Under the pieces are notes generated by a model. That model worked only from the letters and a program-made list of their open reading frames with translations. It was not told where the DNA came from and ran no database searches. Source: Hypsibius dujardini (Eukaryota > Tardigrada > Eutardigrada > Parachela > Hypsibiidae). Taken from it: a stretch of 26,755 nucleotides of DNA. Shown one piece after another: positions 20,601 to 26,755 of the stretch (position 1 is the stretch's first letter; every line of letters begins with the position of its first letter). The stretch covers positions 1 through 26,755 of the forward strand of contig LRSR01014221.1 in NCBI GenBank assembly GCA_001579985.1. Direction: 5' to 3'. The translations under genes were made by a program, and so were the position numbers.

Positions 20601-22034
20601 TAGTCGCTTTGTTCGGGCACTTACGTCAGTTCCATTGCCAAGAAAGGAGCATAAAATATTACCTGGGAGTCCGGTAGCGGTACCACTGCCACCGGAACTT
20701 GCTCCGTTGCAGGTGGCTGTAATGGTGACCGGGATTTGAGTGGTACCAAAGGGATTGGTGGCGGTAACGAGAACGGTGTAGGTTCCTGGAGTGATTTGTT
20801 GATTGACTGTAATGACGCCGGTGCCGGAGACTAAGAAAGCTGTTCCGGATTGTGCGGATCCGAAGAGCACTTGGGAGGGATTGGTGACGGTGACGGTGCC
20901 GACAATACCGCCGATGACGCAGCTGCCGGCAGTCAACAAGTAGGGCACTTGTGACGCCACTGAAACCACTTCTTCTTTTTAATATATTTTTCATTGATAC
21001 AGTTTACATGTAGATGCAATATGAATTATCGCATGTCATGGCATAACATGCACATATTTTAGCGTCATATGCAGGGAATTTTATTTAAATTATCTAAATA
21101 TAAATTATATAAATTTCACAATTACAGATGATAGAAATTAATAAATATGAATGTATAGGGTATAAATATAAATGATACAAATTACAATACGCAAATATAA
21201 GTGTAATATGCAATTTTATAAGTAATAAATTAAAAGGATTCTTTTTCATGTCCATGAAAGGTATAATCATACCAGGGATGCCCGTGGCAGTGCCACCTGA
21301 TCCTGTTCCACCGGTTCCCCCAGAGCCAGGCCTAATGGTACTTGTTCCGGTAGTTGAACATGAAACCTGTTGATAAAGAAAATATATGCATTCGATTGAT
21401 TGATATTTTAAATAGGTATCATGACGAGTAAGCAGGTTATAGCGACTTACAGTGACTTGGGTGGATGCAGGGCTCCCCTTAAATCCGACGGAATCATAGG
21501 CTTGAACAGTTACTGTTTGGGGTACGTTGGCGGTGAAATAATTGATCAGCAAGATCTCTCCGGTGTTTGAGTTAACTCCAATATATCTAAAAATGTCCAG
21601 AATATGCGCAGGAATTTTCAATTTCTTTCCGGGGCAAAATTAAAAATACTGACTGATTGGGTGTGCCCATCGTGTAGTATGTTTTTCCGGGTGCCGAAGT
21701 CTTTCCAGCGATCACACCGGGGACACAGTTGGTCGGTGTGAAAGAATAGGACGGTGCACTGAAGCCGCTTTGCCGCTTGACAATCTGATCAACCAAATAA
21801 CTACGCACTATACACCCGCCAGATCTGTCTGTATGTCTGTCCGTCTGTCTGTCTGTCCGTCTGTTCGTCTGTCTGTTTGTCTGTCTCGCCGCCTGCCTGC
21901 CTGAATTTGCCTTTGTATGATAAATTATAGCAGTCTGTGATTCCTTGCCTTCTCCTTACCTCATGGTTTGACGAGGCTTCGCCGCGCGATAAACAGAACG
22001 CAAGAAGCAAGACAGAATGCATTAATATATCCAT
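17692..22034 (-). CDS. Secreted six-repeat beta-sandwich protein
   Basis: Nine exons: 22034-21960, 21784-21654, 21586-21451, 21366-21273, 20959-20663, 19814-19239, 18769-18251, 18176-18057, 17795-17692. All are GT-AG with matching phases (most phase 1), giving 683 aa. A signal peptide (MHSVLLLAFCLS) and a dibasic-like RKRQ/VKRQ start lead into six repeats. Each has an early Cys (TNC, GSC, SNC, TTC, TSC, SGC), a G-x-V/I strand, an STG-I/LL turn, an ATNxxG-type strand and a closing Cys (VSC, ATC, ATC, QQC, ANC, VDC). Linkers are rich in Gly/Ser/Thr. The fold resembles the putative-Ig (He_PIG) and cadherin-like families, so a matrix, cuticle or adhesion role is plausible but unproven. The tail is Cys-rich (TSGGTCCAAGC...CVPGAFGCGD). 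There is no membrane helix. Repeats 2 and 3 are nearly duplicate. Repeat numbering and disulfides are inferred from spacing. Confidence 0.8.
18945..19082. repeat. TTCTGTTC-type pyrimidine-rich repeat in an intron
   Basis: Degenerate TCTGTTC, TTCTATTCTG and CTTTGTTC units in the 469-nt intron between exons 6 and 7 of the repeat-protein gene. Confidence 0.7.
21824..21903. repeat. (CTGT)n microsatellite in intron 1 of the repeat-protein gene
   Basis: Imperfect GTCT/GTCC units, then CTGCCTGC. Open frames across it on the minus strand (repeated TDRQ) are repeat translations; the true exon 1 ends at the donor GTAAGG at 21959. Confidence 0.9.
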
Positions 22035-23285
22035 TTGCAGTCACTTAGGCCGTCAAAATAAGGGATTTAAGTTCCGAAAGAGAGTTAGATACAATATTTT
22101 CGGCGTGTTATGTATGACTCAAGTTAATATTTGTGCACCGTAAAGGGTCAAGTCAAAGATCCGGCTTCTGCTCGATATATAACGCTTGAAAGGCGTTTTG
22201 GAGACTTTTGGGTAAGCAATTCCGGCAGTATTCCTTTGTGCCTGTTGACCATTCTCTTGGGTCTTTGATGCCATTTGTAAAATCAAAGTGCCAAAACTTG
22301 TTCATCTTCTTTCGGCTCATACCATTGACCACTTTTCAATGCCAGTCACGTAGAGTGAGTGTGATTTAAATGTGCTGGTCAAAAGAGCGCGTACGCAAGT
22401 CTACCGGAAGAATGGAACAATAACATTTTTAATACGCTGAGCCATCAAGATTTGTCAATCTTCGTGCGTACATGCAACGCGTACAGTAGTTGTGTAGTTC
22501 ATCATTTTCAACCGGAATGTGGCTCATGTCAACTTGGAATTGGAACAATTTTGTACGATTATACAGCAGAATGAGCCGAACGAATCCGCTGACAAAGCTG
22601 TTTTCCATGCAACAACAACTAAAAGGGTGTGTGTGGTCAGTTGATGTGTTCCATATTTCGCGTCACACCAAAAAAGTCGGTCATTTTTGCTCGAAGAGAA
22701 CAATTGCAAAGGTCTTGCGTAATTGAGGCGGACAAAACGAAGGAAGGTTGCCATGTGGGAGACTAATCAAACGGTGTCGTGTAGAAGATGGAGTGTTTCT
22801 TGGGTGGCACAACGGTTGTATGAGGTCTGCTGCGGGACGGTGCTTGGCTTAAGCCTGCCTCACTGCATCATCAAAAAGGAAAACGTCCAATTGTTGAGAT
22901 TGAAGAATGCTCAAGTACGAGTATCATGAAGCACACAATTTTTAAAGATTTCGAACGGAACACATTTTATAAACTATTGGGATTTTCGAAAAGCTAAAAC
23001 GAGGTTCTTCAGTTTTGTTTGCCAGTTGAAAAACATGCATTGAAACAAAATTATGATTCATGAATTTATAGTATACCTCATATTTGATGTGCTTCTTATT
23101 CTTGCCGCTAAATCCAGTACTGCCATGATACATAATACAGTACAGTACATAATTTTAAATACAATATAGTTGGATATATTTTTAAATATAGATAGTAAAC
23201 TGTTTAGGATTATTTGGGTAATTAAAAAACATGTTCAGCTAAAAAATTTGATTTGGTTTTCATCAATTTTACATTGAAGTTGAAT
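22035..23285. other. Intergenic region between two minus-strand genes
   Basis: It must contain the promoter of the repeat-protein gene. No supported exon, transposase or RNA gene was recognised. Open frames of 60-80 codons at 22490-22930 lack domain character and splice context. The part near 23140-23260 is AT-rich. Confidence 0.5.
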
Positions 23286-23303
23286 TTTATTGCAGTTTTT
23301 ATT
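23286..23303 (-). terminator. Two tandem polyadenylation signals of the J-protein gene
   Basis: AATAAA occurs twice on the minus strand (23298-23303 and 23286-23291), about 90-100 bases after the stop at 23390-23392. This supports ending the gene at that stop. Confidence 0.65.
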
Positions 23304-23389
23304 TGTTCCCTCCACATTTGGACGAAGTAGTGAAAATAGACTAGCAGAACCAATGATATTCCGTAAAAAATGGTTCTGCCAAGTATCAC

Positions 23390-24272
23390 TTACGGCAGGC
23401 CTTGCAATGACCCTTTCGAGGTCTGTGAGACGAGTTGTCCATTCTCGTATGTACTCACCGTTTCCCTTCCATTCTCGGTGACACTACAATCAACAGACGC
23501 ATTCTTTTTTTGTTCGCAAAACTCCTTACGGAAATTTCGCTTGCCTTGGTACCTTTTGATTGTTCGCGTCTTCCCGTTGACCGTCTGCGTGGAGACCCTC
23601 GTCGAGCTGACATGCACCGGCGACATGGTGGTGGAAAAGCCAACAGCCGAGGCCCTCGAACCACGGAGAGTGGATTCATCGTTCCCGAAATCGAACAGCC
23701 GTCCGCCCATGACGTTCTCGATGCCGGCACTAGCGAAGAACTCGCGAAACAGATCGAACGGATCACGCATAATTCCAAAGTCCTCGTAAACGTTTCGACT
23801 CGTTCCAGCTTGAGCACTCGCAAAATTGTCGAACTCCCAGAAATGGGATTGTTCCTCTGTTCGTCCCCCTGGAGGGTGTGTCGACTGGTGAGATGGGTGA
23901 GATGGTCTAGAACCGCAAGCGGGGCCGTACTTTCTCACATGGTCGTAATCGCGTCGGCGGCTGGCTGACCAGAAGAAACCTTCAATATCAGGCCGAAATG
24001 GACTCCAAGAAATAAAAGACACTCACCATCGCTGAGGACTTCGTAAGCGTTGCTGATCTCCTGAAAACGTTTCTTGGCCGCGTCCGCGTTCCTCGGGTTC
24101 TTGTCTGGATGCCACTTTAAGGCTCCCTTTCGATACCTTTCATATGAATGACAATCTCATTTCAAGCCACAGGCCGTGAGAATAACAAGCATTGAGGAGG
24201 CACTTACGCTTGCTTAATCTCCTCACTGGTGGCAGTGACTTTCACGCCTAGAATGGCATACAAATCGGACAT
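23390..24272 (-). CDS. DNAJB2/B6-like Hsp40 co-chaperone
   Basis: Exons: 24272-24208, 24136-24027, 23964-23553, 23483-23390, giving 226 aa. The J domain (1 to about 70) begins [20 protein letters not shown], carries the HPDKN motif ([10 protein letters not shown]) that stimulates Hsp70 ATPase, and ends [19 protein letters not shown]. The middle has a His/Pro/Ser-rich part and [10 protein letters not shown], as in DNAJB2/B6. The C-terminal part ([18 protein letters not shown], then [17 protein letters not shown]) matches the B2/B6 beta-rich region, where VNG...TTKR...ENGQ...EEDGQL is conserved. Those proteins suppress aggregation; the same role here is inferred. Removing the 69-nt intron 23552-23484 (donor GTACCA, acceptor GATTGTAG) gives the contiguous family match; this intron is in frame and stop-free. 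The Gly/Phe linker is weak compared with vertebrate members. Confidence 0.9.
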
Positions 24273-26109
24273 TGCACGACCCAAATTGGGTTGCTCTTGC
24301 TCAAGGATCGGCCAGATGGATTATGGCTGCCATGAAAGTAAATCGAGTTGACATATCAGTCAAGATTAGATCAGTCAACCAAAAGCATCGTGTGGTGAAG
24401 TTTGCCAAATAGTTGAGGTTTGTTGTCTGCGACCAAAGTAAACAGGACTTGCTTATCTTTAAACGGGAGGAGTGTATAATGCTAGGATCCCTAGCAACAG
24501 CAAAGTGTGTTTTAATGGGAGAGGGAATAGTTTTATGACAGAAAGTAAAGGGCTCTGTATGCTTATGATGCCGCACATAGCTCTACAGTATATGAGCATA
24601 CATTCTTTGAGAGGAATCAATTGTCTATTCGTGTGCTATGTCGCGCGTGCACAATTAGCGGCCAGGCCAGAAAACAGCTTGGAAGATCTTGCCGCAATTA
24701 GCAAAATGTCTGAAACTGTTCAATATTATATGACACAAGTCGAACTCCCGACTGTGTCTCGTGGCTTTACCAACTTTTGCCAATTAGACCTTTCGAAAGG
24801 TCAATTATTTGTAAAAATGTTAATTTTAAAATTTTGCGAGTTCCCGTTTCCCAGGTTCCTTATCTTTGATTAGGATTGCCAAGAAACAAAAGTTGGCAAG
24901 GCATGTTAAAGTAGCTAATTTGTTTTGAAATCTCCAATATGTTGAATACTTTTCCTTGAAAGATTTTGGCGATCGCGATTGATGTCGGGATGTGGACCAC
25001 GTCATAGCATTGCATTCAGAGATCCGCTAGGAAGGCCGTGTGCTCCTCGATCGGGAATACGGTGGAATTTGCCGGCGTGAAAAGAATTCCCTGACATTTT
25101 ATATACAAATCAATAGACCCGTAAAGATTTGCAGAACCAGGAATAACAAAACTAAATTAAATATAAAAACCTAAAACTAAACTAAACTAAAAAGTTTAGT
25201 GATTAATTTCTTGGCTCTAGTTTTTCTGAGAAAAAAATAACTAAAAGTTTAGCTACTAAACATTTATGTGAGAAAAAATAAAAAAACTAGTTATCTAAGG
25301 TCGACCAAGCTAGACTAAAATTTGTTGTTACTAAAACAAGCACACTGAACTACAAATCTTTGGTAATTCTATATGTGTCTTCTGCGAAGCAATCGTAATG
25401 AAGACACCTTTAATTGCCCTGGAATGCGCGCCGTATTTATGCGGTATGCTGGAAGTTTACAGTGTTAATTGTTGCTGTTGCGAGGAATTTAAAGAGCTCT
25501 TTGCTGTGATGGCACAGATGTCATACAATATACCCCGTATGCAGATGCATTAAAAGTATACTCCCTTTTTATTTGCCTAAACATAATACATGGAATAAAT
25601 AGTGGCTATGAAAAAGGCGTATTACATTTGTCGTCAACCCTTTATTCTTCTCTGTTTTAGTTTTCTATATTGCAAGCGTATGTACTTTGTTCTATTTACG
25701 TTCTCGCCTAAGAAGCCCTCGGCTTGACCTACTGTGTATATAGTACTGTAACGTGCTGTTTCGAGTGAGTTCTGGTGATTTTGTTTGTGATAATAAAGTG
25801 ATTGTGAATCGTACCGTGTTGCGTACGCTACACATTACTATACTTCCTGGGCATTCCATTGACAAAAGAGGTCTTAGTTACCCTGCCAGAACATGTCGCA
25901 TGCGACCGATTCCGTACGAAAAACGCTGGAAAACAAATGTGAGAAAATACCTTGCACTGCAGTGTAAGACAAATAGTGCATAGATAAGAATGGGATAATC
26001 CGCTGCGTTATGCTATTCAACATGAAAAAGCCAAATCCTTGATTAAATCTTTTACGCACGTAGATTATGAGCCGTAACTTTTGTACTGTGGATCATGCTT
26101 GTTCTTTCT
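24273..26109. other. AT-rich intergenic region
   Basis: No supported exon. The longest plus-strand frame (24472-24873) lacks domain features. At 25150-25340 there is an AT-rich cluster of CTAAACT/AAAAGTTTAG units, some able to pair as short hairpins. CCAACTTTTG at about 24769 is repeated inversely at about 24886. The sequence near 24273-24300 probably includes the J-protein promoter. Confidence 0.5.
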
Positions 26110-26414
26110 TCACGATCCCTGCGCCACCGCTCGTCCTGGTTGTAATCGAGCTCTTAAGCAAGCAAAATGGCTGGAAAAGGCCTTCCGCAATGGATCGATA
26201 GCAAAGGTGAAGAGGATTGGATCGACGCAGGCCTGCGAGGCGTACATTACCATGGCCCATTCGTAGAGGTGTCCGACGTCCCAGTTACGAAAACCCGGTA
26301 TCCAATCTGTCAGGATGCAGGCTATGAGGAGCGGTGTGTAGAAAAAGACCAAGCTGGCGGTCATCACTCCGAGGATCTTCAGTTTCCGATGTGGACTCCG
26401 GCCACGATGTGCCG
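26110..26414 (-). CDS. Class A 7TM receptor, last exon (partial)
   Basis: An acceptor (CAATTACAG) at 26415-26416 opens a phase-1 exon of about 100 codons ending TGA at 26110-26112. It encodes a basic third-loop end (GRSPHRKLKI), TM6 (GVMTASLVFFYTPLLIACIL), a loop, TM7 (AMVMYASQACVDPILFTFAI) with DPILF in the place of NPxxY, and a helix-8 start (DPLRKAFSSHF). It is not part of the DRW family in this window: TM7 and tail differ and it keeps the usual D-P-x-x-F form. Upstream exons on the minus strand must lie beyond the right edge. The ligand is unknown. Confidence 0.7.
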
Positions 26415-26508
26415 CTGTAATTGGACCTTACTTATCACTCACTTTTGCAAACGCATATTGCTCCACGAAGTTTTAATCAAGGTCTATAAATTGCGTCTAG
26501 TGTGAATA

Positions 26509-26580
26509 CAGTGCGCTTCAGGGAGGGGGGGGGCAGAATTTCTTAGGCAACTCCATCGAGCAGACCTCAATCCGCCACTG
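26509..26580 (-). mobile_element. Short hAT-like remnant, second copy
   Basis: Read on the minus strand: CAGTGGCGGATTGAGG at one end, then GCCTAAGAAATTCTGCCCCC, ending CACTG. The first and last five bases form an inverted pair (CAGTG/CACTG). It shares its start and internal block with 12929-13034. It is about 72 bp with no clear target duplication (flanks end GAATA and CAAATA), so it is treated as an internally deleted copy. Confidence 0.5.
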
Positions 26581-26755
26581 CCCAAATAGATGTAATCAAA
26601 CGCACAACGTCGGAACTACAGTGCGCCCCATTTACATTGTCCCAACTTGCTGCCAAAATTCTACGAGCCAGATCAGCTGATCAAAATCCATCTCACACGA
26701 TATTTAATGTAGTAGACTTGTAGGCAATACAAATTTTGTCAGTTGGCGTTTTTTG
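26581..26755. other. Right-edge sequence, probable receptor intron
   Basis: No exon is visible. It should be intron of the receptor whose last exon is 26110-26414, since earlier exons must lie further right. Confidence 0.4.

Noticed and set aside
22490-22929. Two adjacent plus-strand frames of about 70-80 codons
   Set aside because: No domain, start context or splice link; no codon periodicity compared with real exons here.
24472-24873. 133-codon plus-strand frame
   Set aside because: AT-rich, no recognisable domain and starts without a convincing context; likely chance.
1-26755. CRISPR arrays, operons, integrase or phage-like modules
   Set aside because: The window is spliced eukaryotic DNA; no regularly spaced repeats or prokaryotic genes are present.

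Overview
The window is eukaryotic nuclear DNA from a small-intron invertebrate animal. Coding exons are broken by GT-AG introns, many only 62-91 nt, and 3' ends carry AATAAA-type signals. The conserved genes are metazoan: an Mlx bHLH-zipper factor, a class B J-protein, a CUB membrane protein and 7TM receptors. Compact introns plus lineage-specific receptors and secreted proteins would suit a tardigrade or a similar compact ecdysozoan genome. The species is a low-confidence inference. No bacterial, phage or retroviral genes were recognised.

Layout, left to right. (1) 651-3067 (+): complete seven-exon Mlx homologue. (2) 3709-4345 (-): small secreted protein with a faint Kazal-like cysteine pattern. 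(3) 5144-7424 (-): type I membrane protein with signal peptide, CUB domain, Cys/Tyr-rich juxtamembrane part, one membrane helix and a tail with a PPxY motif. (4) 8109-8495 (-): decayed TM3-TM5 fragment of a 7TM receptor. (5) 9316-9545 (-): a short, strongly coding-like but frame-broken or oddly spliced secreted peptide. (6) 10620-12570 (-): intact two-exon 7TM receptor (DRW, SPxxY). (7) 12.9-14.0 kb: hAT-like remnant and a 631-bp MITE with TA flanks. (8) 15572-17012 (+): paralogous receptor with two frame disruptions. (9) 17692-22034 (-): nine-exon secreted protein of six disulfide-type beta-sandwich repeats on Gly/Ser/Thr linkers. (10) 23390-24272 (-): DNAJB2/B6-like J-protein. (11) 26110-26414 (-): last exon of a different class A receptor that continues past the right edge.

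The genes do not form a pathway. Two themes link them. The first is a local birth-and-death cluster of one 7TM family, with one intact copy, one frame-shifted copy and one relic, interleaved with small DNA transposons. The second is a set of very short introns, an unexpected share of which are multiples of three and free of in-frame stops, so that retention would give longer proteins. Exon models were built by hand from splice signals, phase arithmetic and family alignment from memory; none has been tested against transcripts.
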